Origin: Candidatus Hydrogenedentes bacterium UBA2224
GTDB lineage: Bacteria > Hydrogenedentota > Hydrogenedentia > Hydrogenedentales > SLHB01
Assembly: GCA_002348185.1 (NCBI GenBank)
Contig: DDYW01000181.1
Coordinates: forward strand, 1 to 64,000
Reading direction: 5' to 3'
Length of the DNA stretch: 64,000 nucleotides
The notes under the pieces are model-generated. The model saw nothing but the letters and a program-made list of their open reading frames with translations. It did not search any database and had not been told where the DNA came from. Position 1 is the first letter of the stretch, and each line of letters opens with the position of its first letter. The position numbers and the translations under genes were made by a program. Of this stretch, positions 9,001 to 15,940 are shown in pieces.

Positions 9001-9830
9001 ACCGGAGTGCGCTCCACGCTGGCCAGGGCCGAATCCAGCTCCACCAGTACGTCGCCGACGAGGGCGACGATGCGCTCTCCAGATACGGAGACATCAGAGG
9101 CGGCAAGCTCCGACCGGGCGAGAACCTCGCCGGAGTGGCCGTCCACGCGCAGCAGCGCGGATTCGGTGGCTACCAGAAAGCTGCCGCCCGTTTCCGCCGC
9201 GATCGCGACGGGCGCAGCCGGGAGCTCCACGACCTTCCGGGAAACGGCGTCCAACCCCGTTGACAGCTCGAGGACGATCACTGCGGCGGGAAGACGCGTG
9301 GTTACGGCCAGCAGGGAATCCGAGAAGGCCACCGCGTTGGGAACATGGCCGATATCTTCAATACGCGTCGCATTGCCGCTTTCCACATCGACCATCGTGA
9401 TCGTGTCGGCAAGCCCATTGGCGACCGCAAAGGCGCTGTTTCCCGCGGGGGCGACCGCCGAGGCGCCCTCGCCGCACGCAAACGTTCCCTTAAGCGCCAT
9501 GGACTGCGTATCGAAGACCATCACGCTCGCCGACAGCTTGTTGACGCAGGCGACGAGGCGGCCATCGAGACTCAAGGCCAGAGCGACCGGCCCGCTGCCG
9601 GTACTGGCCGTCGCAATGGGGTCCCCCGAAGCGCTGAGTTTCCAGAGTTCCTCCCGCGCATAGGCCGCCACAAATACGACGCCGTTGGGGGCGTCCACGG
9701 CGATATCGCGGAGCGTGGTGTCGGCTGCATGCCGGTGAAAAGGCTCTTGCGCGGGGGCCCCAAAGGCCTGCAGCAGAGCCATCAGAAAGACAGTTGCTCC
9801 CGCGGTTTTTGCGCGTGTTGACGTGAACAC
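6051..9830 (-). CDS. lptD: Beta-propeller / Pro-rich linker / LptD-type outer membrane LPS-assembly protein fusion
   Basis: LptD inserts lipopolysaccharide into the outer leaflet of the outer membrane. This 1,259-residue protein is far longer than usual (about 750-850). A GTG start at 9830 gives a signal peptide (FLMALLQAFGAPAQ). Residues about 25-310 carry repeated YncE-like propeller blades (IAVDAPNGVVFVAAY, LALSLDGRLVACVN, VAFSDSLLAVTTRL). Residues about 313-475 are rich in Pro, Glu and Gln and have low complexity. From about 500 the LptD region begins, with the conserved WVTTCPGDPPAFRLRL near 685. After that come a large beta-barrel of alternating aromatic strands and a terminal phenylalanine (GTKLKF). 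A Pro-rich small gene lies 4 bases upstream. The propeller fused to LptD is unusual; its role is unknown. Confidence 0.8.
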   Translation of the reverse strand: MFTSTRAKTAGATVFLMALLQAFGAPAQEPFHRHAADTTLRDIAVDAPNGVVFVAAYAREELWKLSASGDPIATASTGSGPVALALSLDGRLVACVNKLSASVMVFDTQSMALKGTFACGEGASAVAPAGNSAFAVANGLADTITMVDVESGNATRIEDIGHVPNAVAFSDSLLAVTTRLPAAVIVLELSTGLDAVSRKVVELPAAPVAIAAETGGSFLVATESALLRVDGHSGEVLARSELAASDVSVSGERIVALVGDVLVELDSALASVERTPVGALATRVDCSGELVGLVAPAQGAWLLKGAPAAVAQVQSAPKELTPLEPVAPEPTLPPAPQPARSEPAPATPEPPTPLPTQSPEQAPEEGPGSGGPEVVEAQPVQESTATEPQPVPDETAPVAVARVEETQPVTPRETAQDSQTQPGPEAVSEPERQPSSASETQSEGETAEDGRGPATSPYAQRPRTIASFGTGAPQFTREAPEEAPLSGAWSGTLSEAFTRGWDFANFKGAFEQQDWSQPLEFRGVKADRFKGTPGEDGKLQRLSFQGNVSWDWAESAFRAQLLDADREKREILIEDGHVERDLSSLDADRLYYRYPSAYDEDIMPLIEAQDLTGQEQARRLYTLGYGEADNIELAEPFRELRAKHAEYDFATKTGAAAEVRGRLDVLYFGIEDLEMAGPGRVLAHDAWVTTCPGDPPAFRLRLKEMEILEDNVVVGRKGRLQIGKVMTPIYWPKWTFRPGLDKLIDIDFDSGRAAELGYYLNYGQRFALSRNADLGFRFIPTEKEGVGLGLEGQYDYMTKPSSPLFRGKGEFRSLATTEERGYFEAYHRHELTEDTVMLLQTEYWDDEDIIKDFYYNEYRNRTEPRSFANVTYTRPTYLATGTFRYNVSDFVAETERLPEVTYHLLERQLAQRLYLSFDTIDGFNEREPSDTRAWRMANVARASLDLDVADVLSVVPFYEADLSWYSRTVDGGDSDARFANTVGVTAQSRFHRAYPGALGFSGFKHVIVPSLTYSYRPEPTMDVDETPRFDAYDNVYGRSRIEGKIGNILFARDALTGDVWQAARLTLYHGNDFWNEIRSSTDYEMELDLRPRPWWGILTVTEHHSIDNDVDLDEPYLFERLALQFWEDMMGKPYDPELAFRYNAVYGDYDRILSYLYYDDLAQGGRFGARLGFAYTETQDNVFNREILYGARYKLSEEWAFAFEHRYDLERGELYQQEYEVRKRFKCFDWSFQVRDRTQGWDFNVAISLSAFPGTKLKF

Positions 9831-9834
9831 GGGA

Positions 9835-10179
9835 TCAGGTCTCCGGAAGGATAAACCAGAAGGCGGCGACCGCCTTATGATCGCGGGCCTCCTCGGGGCT
9901 AAGCTCACGCGGGGCCACGGGTTTCTCCTCCGAAGACGCATTTTTCACGGGCGGCACGGACTCCTGGGCCTCCCGGGCTTCCGGGGGCGGGACAACGGGG
10001 ACGCTCTCCCGGGGCGGCGGCGCCGGCGCCGGGGTTCTCGCCGGTTCTACCTGGCGGGGCTGCCCGTCGCGCTCAGACGCGGAGACGTCCGGAGTAAGGT
10101 CCGTGCTGGTGACGACCCCATCGTCCACCTGCCCCAGCACAAGCACGGCCACCGTCGCAATCAGAAGTGCTTTAGTCAT
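9835..10179 (-). CDS. Small exported or membrane-anchored Pro-rich protein, function unknown
   Basis: A 114-residue protein. Residues 1-16 (MTKALLIATVAVLVLG) form a hydrophobic N-terminal segment that could be a signal peptide or anchor. The middle is rich in Pro, Glu, Ala and Val (ESVPVVPPPEAREAQ), much like the linker of the downstream LptD fusion. It ends ELSPEEARDHKAVAAFWFILPET. It starts at the ATG at 10179 behind a GGGAGTGG site. The stop lies 4 bases before the GTG start of the LptD fusion and 46 bases after the pfkB-type gene, so it belongs to the same operon. I do not recognise a family. A periplasmic spacer or partner of the LptD fusion is only a guess from position. Confidence 0.6.
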   Translation of the reverse strand: MTKALLIATVAVLVLGQVDDGVVTSTDLTPDVSASERDGQPRQVEPARTPAPAPPPRESVPVVPPPEAREAQESVPPVKNASSEEKPVAPRELSPEEARDHKAVAAFWFILPET

Positions 10180-10225
10180 CGTTTCCACTCCCTGCCCCAC
10201 ATATTGAAGGGAAATGCGTCACGAA

Positions 10226-11161
10226 TCAAGCGCCGCGTTCCATGAAGGCGATGGTGTCCTCCAGGGAGGTAATGGCCTCCGCCCCTCCCATATGCTGCAC
10301 GGTAAGGCCGCCCACGGCATTGGCGAGTTGCCCGCTGCGATGCAGTCCCCATCCGTTGACCAGACCGTAGAGAAAACCCGCGCAGGAGGCGTCCCCGGCA
10401 CCCGTGGTGTCCACCACGTTGACTTTGTGCGCTTTCAGGTGATGCGACTCTTCGGCATCCTCGACGATCATGCCGTCGCCCCCGAGTTTCAGCATGACAG
10501 ACCTGGCGCCAAACGACCGGAAAAACCGGACGATATCGCGCGGCTCCTGTTTCCCGGTGTAATACCGGGCTTCGTGCAGGCTTGACATGACCACATCAAG
10601 GTGAGGCAACGCGCCCTCGATCAGCGGAAACCAGGTGCCCGAGCCGTCAAAACAGGTGTCCATCGAGGTCATCACGCCGGCCTCGCGCAATTCCTGGAAG
10701 ACCTTCCCCATGCCTTCGCCGGTCAGACCGGGCGTGACGCCCGGCCCGCCCCAGTGAAACGCCTTCGCCTGTTTTGCCAAAGCCATATCGATCTCGCCCG
10801 GCACGGTTGTTCCGTTCGTTCCCAGATGGTGCAGGAACGTCCGTTCCCCCTGCGAGGTGACCAGGACGATCGTCGCGGAGGTGTGTTCCGATTTTTCCCG
10901 CCGCACGTGGGCCGTATCGACACCCGCATGGCCTAGCACGCCGACGATGTAGTCGCCAAACCCATCCGCGCCCAGTTTTCCGATCAGGGCCGATTTCCCG
11001 CCGAGCTGGGCAAACACCGTCGCCGTCACGGCGGCCAGACCGCCCAGGTGAATTTCCAGCTCCGGCAGCAATTGCAGATGACCGGGTTCCGGATACTGAT
11101 CCACCGGACGCGCAATCACATCCGCACACGCACAGCCCACAGTAATGAGTTCGAATTGCAT
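10226..11161 (-). CDS. PfkB-family (ribokinase-like) sugar kinase
   Basis: ATP-dependent phosphorylation of a sugar or nucleoside in the cytoplasm. At 311 residues it has the normal family length. It opens with ITVGCACADVIARPVD and the glycine-rich HLGGLAAVTATVFAQLGG (PfkB signature 1 region). LIGKLGADGFGDYI follows, and the C-terminal signature NVVDTTGAGDASCAGF places the catalytic aspartate at 257 with the GAGD anion hole. The start is the ATG at 11161. It is the first gene of a three-gene minus-strand run ending in lptD, which may simply be a shared transcript. The substrate is unknown. I cannot tell whether it supplies a sugar phosphate for cell-surface glycan. Confidence 0.88.
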   Translation of the reverse strand: MQFELITVGCACADVIARPVDQYPEPGHLQLLPELEIHLGGLAAVTATVFAQLGGKSALIGKLGADGFGDYIVGVLGHAGVDTAHVRREKSEHTSATIVLVTSQGERTFLHHLGTNGTTVPGEIDMALAKQAKAFHWGGPGVTPGLTGEGMGKVFQELREAGVMTSMDTCFDGSGTWFPLIEGALPHLDVVMSSLHEARYYTGKQEPRDIVRFFRSFGARSVMLKLGGDGMIVEDAEESHHLKAHKVNVVDTTGAGDASCAGFLYGLVNGWGLHRSGQLANAVGGLTVQHMGGAEAITSLEDTIAFMERGA

Positions 11162-11810
11162 AACGGTACGTTCTCTCCCCTGCTCGAGCCTCTACCCGGA
11201 AACCACGAAGACCCAAGGCCAGGCACGCGGGCCAGGCATGTTCACAGCATCGCGGTTTGCACCCAGGCGAATGGACTGGAGTATATCATGACCGTTTCAG
11301 AGGCACAAAACGCCGTGGCATTCCGAATCGCGGAATATGGTGAGGAAATCTCCGCAAGGCCCATGCCGGTGGAGGCGGTATCGCACGGAGGTTTGCGGTT
11401 GCACAGATCTCTGGTGCGTCAACGGCGCGAATCGCCCCGGCGGTCATGGCCTTCTTGTCCACCTCGCGCACATTTCCGGCGCGCCAACGGCGCAATACAT
11501 ACCAGCCTGGCCTGAAGGGCCAGGAAAACGGATGTCCCAAACAAGGGAAGGGCTGAAAACCCGCGACATCTAGCTCCGAGGTCCGTATGTGCCGGTCCTT
11601 CAGACCGGAAGAAGTATGGGAGCGCCTCTACCCAGCCCTGCGGGCTGGGCTGGTATGTATTGCGCCTTCGGCGCTCCGGAAGGCAGAATGGCCTCGTGTT
11701 TCACCACGTGGGTGAGTCGACAAGAACTCCAGCGCCTGACGACGCAAGCGTCTGAGCAATCCGCCTTCGTGTTAGAGGGGGTTGAGGTGCATCTCTTCGC
11801 GGAATTTCCT
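11162..11810. other. Long intergenic region without a supportable gene
   Basis: About 650 bases between two divergent genes. Short ORFs on both strands here have no recognisable motifs and no good ribosome sites. The left 300 bases show nothing distinctive. The right half contains a chain of perfect short hairpins and a long inverted repeat, described separately at 11481-11674, followed by the likely promoter of the LolA-like gene. Confidence 0.6.
11481..11674. repeat. Hairpin-rich element with a 19-bp perfect long-range inverted repeat
   Basis: Positions 11489-11507 (GGCGCAATACATACCAGCC) are the exact reverse complement of 11648-11666. Just outside each arm lies a similar small hairpin: GCGCC-AAC-GGCGC at 11481-11493 and GCGCC-TTC-GGCGC at 11662-11674. 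Inside are CCTGGCC-TGAAG-GGCCAGG (11506-11524), CCGGTC-CTTCA-GACCGG (11592-11608) and CCCAGCCC-TGC-GGGCTGGG (11631-11649). The whole can fold as a large cruciform or RNA structure. It resembles REP/BIME- or MITE-like intergenic repeats, but I cannot see a second copy in this window. No coding frame crosses it convincingly. Confidence 0.6.
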
Positions 11811-11838
11811 TGATTTGGGGGTGATGTGCCCCTAGTAT
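11810..11838 (+). promoter_or_regulatory. Candidate sigma-70-type promoter of the LolA-like gene
   Basis: A -35 element TTGATT (11810-11815) and a -10 element TAGTAT (11833-11838) are 17 bases apart, each matching four of six consensus bases. Transcription would start near 11845. The leader would contain a 9-bp stem, GGCGCTGGG at 11862-11870 with CCCAGCGCC at 11908-11916, before the AAGGAGA ribosome site. Confidence 0.4.
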
Positions 11839-11941
11839 TCCGGTGTGTTGCATCGAGGGAGGGCGCTGGGGGTCAATGTGTTCGCGAAGCCTCTTTCATC
11901 CGTCCCTCCCAGCGCCAGTGTCGGTCAAAAAGGAGAAGATC

Positions 11942-12703
11942 ATGCATCGTCGTTTTCTGCTCGCCATCGCCGGCCTTGTCGGTCTCGGCATGACGTTTGC
12001 CTCGAGCGCCAGAGAACTGGCCGAGATCGAGAACGAACTCTCGGCGCACTGGGAGAAGATCCGCACCTATTCCGCAAAGATCGAAATGAACGGCAAGGCC
12101 GCCCAGGGGGCGTCGACCATCGAGATGAACGGCAAAGGCAGTCTGGAAGGCATGAAAAAAGATGCCACGATGCTGTACCGGATGGAGATGGACCAGACCA
12201 TCTCCCTGGGCGCGAGCGAGATGCCGAACAAGATGCTGGTCGTGTATGACGGAGCCGATGTGTTTACACAGACCAGCATGCTGGGCCAGACCATGGTCTT
12301 CAAGTCAAAGCCCGAAGAGCAGTCGCAGGTCATGCCGGGCGGGGGCAGGGAAGCCTTCAAGCGGATGCACGAACAGTTCGAGATTAAGGTAATGCCGGAC
12401 GACACGCTCAACGGCGAACCGGTGTATGTGCTGGAACTGCGCCCGAAGCAAAACGTGACGCCCCAGCCCGGGACGCCGGCAAAGTCGCAGTTCGACAAGG
12501 CCCTGCTTTCGCTCTCCCAGAAAACCGGGTTTCCGCTCAAAATGCTCATGTTCGATGACGGAGAGAAACCCATCATGACCCTGGTCTACAAAGAGTACAC
12601 GCTCGACCCCGAATTGGATGCCGCGCGCTTTGCTTACACCCCGCCGCCGGGCGCCATCGTGATGGACGCGGACAGTCTCAAGCAGCGGGGCGAGACCCCC
12701 TGA
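11942..12703 (+). CDS. Exported LolA-like outer-membrane-lipoprotein-carrier-fold protein
   Basis: A 253-residue protein with a signal peptide (residues 1-22, MHRRFLLAIAGLVGLGMTFA). The mature part opens with a helical stretch (LAEIENELSAHWEKIRTYSAKIEM), followed by many short beta strands (YRMEMDQTISL, KMLVVYDGADVFTQT, VYVLELRP) and an ending YTPPPGAIVMD. This pattern of N-terminal helix plus half-barrel strands and a late Phe-x-Tyr-x-Pro-Pro motif is that of LolA/LolB-like and DUF1571/DUF2092-type proteins. I do not claim it is the LolA chaperone itself. The start is the ATG at 11942 behind AAGGAGA. It is the first plus-strand gene after the repeat region, and an MFS gene follows after 105 bases. 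Confidence 0.65.
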   Translation: MHRRFLLAIAGLVGLGMTFASSARELAEIENELSAHWEKIRTYSAKIEMNGKAAQGASTIEMNGKGSLEGMKKDATMLYRMEMDQTISLGASEMPNKMLVVYDGADVFTQTSMLGQTMVFKSKPEEQSQVMPGGGREAFKRMHEQFEIKVMPDDTLNGEPVYVLELRPKQNVTPQPGTPAKSQFDKALLSLSQKTGFPLKMLMFDDGEKPIMTLVYKEYTLDPELDAARFAYTPPPGAIVMDADSLKQRGETP

Positions 12704-12808
12704 GCGAAGCGTGGCTTTCAGTGCGTGAACCGTCATTCGGCGCCTCCCGATTCCATACGCGGGAAGCGCCTTGATATTCTGAGCGCGCCCCCGTAGACTC
12801 TCGCGATC

Positions 12809-14050
12809 ATGTTCAAACCTCATTACCGACAGTTTGCGGCGGCGTTTCTCTTCGACTTCGCGATGGTCTGCGGGTTGACGGCCTCGCCCTTCTATATTTT
12901 CAATATCCTGGAGGGCGGCGCGGGCATGTCCGGGGTCATCACGGGCCTGCAATGGGCCTTGTACGCCGCGGCGAGCATTGTCTCCGCGCGTTATGTGGGC
13001 CGCCTCGCCAACGGGCTGCTGATGGGCATCGTGGGCGCCCTGGGGTTTGCGATCCTTTTCCCGCTGGGGGTGGTGATTTCGAATCCGTACTTCTATGTCG
13101 CCCTCACCACGGTCGGCATGATATTTCCGGCGCTGTTCTGGCCGGCCATGCAGTCGTGGGTGGGCGCGGAGCCCGATCCCGCAGTGCGAACGCGGCGTCT
13201 GGCCCTCTACAACCTCTCCTGGACCCTCGGGTTGACCTGCGCGCCGTTTGCGACCTGGCTCCTCTCGCCTATTGACTACCGGCTGCCGTTCCTGGCTACA
13301 GCGCTGGCCGCGGGCGGCGCCGCCGCGCTTGTTGCCAGCCTCCCCCACGAATCGCGCATGACCGCTCCGGACGCCGAGGCCACCCGTACCGCCAACCTCG
13401 GCCACACCGAACGCAGCGAGGCCCATCTTTTCTCGGCCTGGCTCTCCCTGGTGCTGGGCAGCACGCTGTTTAACGCCGTGACGGCCGTCTTCAGTTTTCG
13501 CATGGAGGAGCTCGCGGAGGCCGGGGCTCTGTGTCTTCTGAGCCCGGACGCGAGCGCCCCCCTGAGCGCCGAGCCCGTCGTCTATTTCTCCGTCCTGGCC
13601 ATGATCATGAACGCCATGCGCGCGGGCACCTCCCTGGTCATGGGCCACACCCACGTCTGGCAGCACCGGTTCTGGGTGCTGGTGCTTTTCCAGGCCGCTG
13701 CCGCGGCGGCATTCTGGGTCTTGTCGTTCACCACGAGTCTCGCCGTGATGACCCTGTGCTGCGCCGTCGTCGGCATCGCCGCCGGGGTGTGTTTCTTCGC
13801 GAGCCAGTCGTACAGCGTGGCCAATTCCCTCAAGAAACATCAACGGGTATCCATCCACGAAGGCATGGTCGGTCTGGGCTCGCTTCTGGGCGCGGTCGGA
13901 TTCGGTCTGCTCGCCGAGTGGCGCGGCACCCCCTGGCCCTTCGCCAATACCCCGCTTTTCATCGTTGGGGGGCTTGTGCTCGAAGCGGCGCTGCTCCGCA
14001 TGGGATACGTGCATGTCCGCAAGAAACTCACCACCAAAGCGCCGGCCTGA
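12809..14050 (+). CDS. MFS-type transporter, 12 transmembrane segments
   Basis: A 413-residue inner membrane protein with about twelve hydrophobic segments (for example FAAAFLFDFAMVCGLTASPF, GLLMGIVGALGFAILFPLG, FWVLVLFQAAAAAAFWVLSF). The glycine-rich loop after helix 2 (VSARYVGRLANGLLMG) and the central charged loop near residues 185-200 fit the major facilitator fold. The N-terminal half ends at about residue 180 and the second half begins at LFSAWLSLVLGSTLFN. The substrate is unknown. The ATG at 12809 is the first in frame. It is followed by a RidA gene 124 bases downstream, so a shared transcript is possible but unproven. Confidence 0.8.
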   Translation: MFKPHYRQFAAAFLFDFAMVCGLTASPFYIFNILEGGAGMSGVITGLQWALYAAASIVSARYVGRLANGLLMGIVGALGFAILFPLGVVISNPYFYVALTTVGMIFPALFWPAMQSWVGAEPDPAVRTRRLALYNLSWTLGLTCAPFATWLLSPIDYRLPFLATALAAGGAAALVASLPHESRMTAPDAEATRTANLGHTERSEAHLFSAWLSLVLGSTLFNAVTAVFSFRMEELAEAGALCLLSPDASAPLSAEPVVYFSVLAMIMNAMRAGTSLVMGHTHVWQHRFWVLVLFQAAAAAAFWVLSFTTSLAVMTLCCAVVGIAAGVCFFASQSYSVANSLKKHQRVSIHEGMVGLGSLLGAVGFGLLAEWRGTPWPFANTPLFIVGGLVLEAALLRMGYVHVRKKLTTKAPA

Positions 14051-14174
14051 GCCCTCTTCCCGGCCTCGGAGGGACCCCGATGAACATGGGGATGAGCCCG
14101 GCAAGACATTTGACGCTTCACAGAGCGTGTGATACTTTCTTGACGATATGCGGTACACGGTTGGAGCCATTTCC

Positions 14175-14561
14175 ATGGAAAAACGATGCATTCTCTCGAA
14201 GAACGGACCTCCTGCCCAGGGCCCCTACTCTCACGCCGTCGCCGCGGGCGGCCTCCTCTTTGTCTCCGGGCAGGGACCCATCGCGCGCGATGGCAGCGGC
14301 GTGAAAAAAAGCAACCTCGAAGACGAAGCGCGCCTGACGCTGACCAACCTCAAGGTCGTTCTCGAAGACGCCGGCTCCGGGTTGCAGCACGTGGTCAAAG
14401 TCACCGTGTACCTGGCCAACATGAGTGATTTCGGCGAGTTCAACGAGATTTACATGGAGTATTTCCCGATGACTCCCCCGGCCCGAACCTGTATTCAGGC
14501 GGGGAGACTTCCGTTTGACACCCTGGTCGAAGTTGATGCCATCGCGGTCATTCCGGACTGA
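14175..14561 (+). CDS. RidA/YjgF-family enamine/imine deaminase
   Basis: RidA proteins hydrolyse reactive enamine/imine intermediates formed by PLP enzymes. The 128-residue protein is of normal length and starts at the ATG at 14175 behind a GGAG site. Upstream in-frame codons are not conserved. Motifs: GPPAQGPYSHAVAAGGLLFVSGQ (start of the fold), TLTNLKVVLEDAG, VVKVTVYLANMSDF, NEIYMEYF, and PPARTCIQAGRLP with the substrate-binding arginine at 104 (equivalent to Arg105 of classical RidA). VEVDAIAV closes the protein. The active-site residues are therefore present. The downstream TPR-peptidase gene begins 9 bases after the stop, so the two are probably co-transcribed. Confidence 0.9.
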   Translation: MEKRCILSKNGPPAQGPYSHAVAAGGLLFVSGQGPIARDGSGVKKSNLEDEARLTLTNLKVVLEDAGSGLQHVVKVTVYLANMSDFGEFNEIYMEYFPMTPPARTCIQAGRLPFDTLVEVDAIAVIPD

Positions 14562-14570
14562 AGAGGCGGC

Positions 14571-15851
14571 ATGAACAGAGGTATGCACAGCCGGTTCCTG
14601 TGGATGCTCGTGGCCGTTGTCGCGCTGGCGTCCGCCGTCCCGGGGCACGGGCAGGAGGCAGAATACACAGCCCCCGAATGGAATGCCCTGGGCGTCGAAT
14701 ACTACGCCGCCGGCGACTGGAACCGGGCCCTCCACTGCTTTCTCGAGGCCGCCGCGCTGGTCCCCGACAACGAGACCGTCCTGCGAAACCTCTCGAATGC
14801 GTACCAGGCGCGCGCCGCCGAACTGGCGGACAGCGGCGACTACAACGGCGCGGCCCAGCATCTCGAGGAAGCCATCAAAGCCTCTCCGGAAACCCCCCTG
14901 CCCCGGATCCAGCTTGGCTCGTACTTTCTCCGCATGTCGCTCGTACAGGATGCCATTGCCCGGCTTGAAGAGGCCATCCTGCTGGCGCCCGAGAACCTGG
15001 ATGCCCACGAACTCCTGGGCGATGCGTATTATCAGGACAACGACCTGCCGGCTGCCCTGGCCCAGTGGGAATTCGTGGCGGAGGTGAATCCCGGACGCGC
15101 CGGCCTGCGCGAAAAGCTCGAGAAGGGGTACCGCGAAGACGCCGTCGAGTTTGATTTCAAAGATCTCAAATCCCGGCATTTTACCATCACGCACGACCCC
15201 GAAACCGACCGCGGGCTGCTGCGGCAGACGCTGATGGTTCTGGAGCACGCCTACCGCGACATCGGACGCAACTTCGGGAACGTGTATCCCCCCACGCCGA
15301 TCCTGGTCAATGTGTATATTGCCGATGATTTCAGCCGGGCGACCGCGCTGGGACCCCACGTGGCGGCGATTTACGACGGGAAGATCCGGCTGCCGGTCAG
15401 CAAGGGAACGGGCGAACGGATCACCGCCGAGGAACTCAAACGCTTGCTCTACCACGAATACACCCACGTGGTGGTCCGCTATCTCCTTGCGGAAAACGCC
15501 CCCTGGTGGCTCAACGAAGGTTTGGCGGAGACCTTCTCCAACGAACTCACGCCGCACGACGTCGAATTCCTGCGCCAGGCGTACAACGGCGGAGGCCTGC
15601 TCCCGCTTCAGACCATAGAAGCGACCCAGACGGTGATGGACAGCGAGAACGAGCTCCGGCTGGCCTATCGCCAGTCCCACGCTTCGACGCAGTATCTCTG
15701 GCGCCGGTTCGGCGCCCAGGGGCTCTCCCGCATGCTGGACGCCCTCTCGCGCGGCATCTCCCCGGAAGAGGCCCTGTTGCAGAGCTACAAGCTGAATTAT
15801 GACCAGTTGGAGAAAGAAGTCATCGCGAGTGTCATCCGAACCGGCTATTAG
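14571..15851 (+). CDS. Exported TPR protein with C-terminal gluzincin metallopeptidase (MA-like) domain
   Basis: A 426-residue protein. It has a signal peptide (MHSRFLWMLVAVVALASAVPGHG), then TPR-like helical repeats (WNALGVEYYAAGDWNRALHC; VLRNLSNAYQARAAELADSG; AHELLGDAYYQDNDLPAAL) to about residue 185. From about 200 comes a peptidase domain opening with SRHFTITHDPETD. The zinc motif is LLYHEYTHVVV (H295, E296, H299) and a likely third ligand E316 lies in WWLNEGLAE. This TPR plus HExxH plus NEGLAE layout is that of secreted MA-superfamily peptidases of unknown target. The start ATG at 14571 follows closely on ridA. All catalytic residues are present. Confidence 0.82.
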   Translation: MNRGMHSRFLWMLVAVVALASAVPGHGQEAEYTAPEWNALGVEYYAAGDWNRALHCFLEAAALVPDNETVLRNLSNAYQARAAELADSGDYNGAAQHLEEAIKASPETPLPRIQLGSYFLRMSLVQDAIARLEEAILLAPENLDAHELLGDAYYQDNDLPAALAQWEFVAEVNPGRAGLREKLEKGYREDAVEFDFKDLKSRHFTITHDPETDRGLLRQTLMVLEHAYRDIGRNFGNVYPPTPILVNVYIADDFSRATALGPHVAAIYDGKIRLPVSKGTGERITAEELKRLLYHEYTHVVVRYLLAENAPWWLNEGLAETFSNELTPHDVEFLRQAYNGGGLLPLQTIEATQTVMDSENELRLAYRQSHASTQYLWRRFGAQGLSRMLDALSRGISPEEALLQSYKLNYDQLEKEVIASVIRTGY

Positions 15852-15940
15852 CGGTGGCGCAAGGGGCCGGTTCCCCTGTTGCGGGGGGCCACCGGCAGGA
15901 GACCGCGAATCTCAGGGCTCATGAAGGCAGGGCATTGACC

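Noticed and set aside
11286..11540. Short minus-strand frame (84 codons) in the repeat region
   Set aside because: No motif, no ribosome site, overlaps the inverted repeat; more likely a repeat-derived chance frame.
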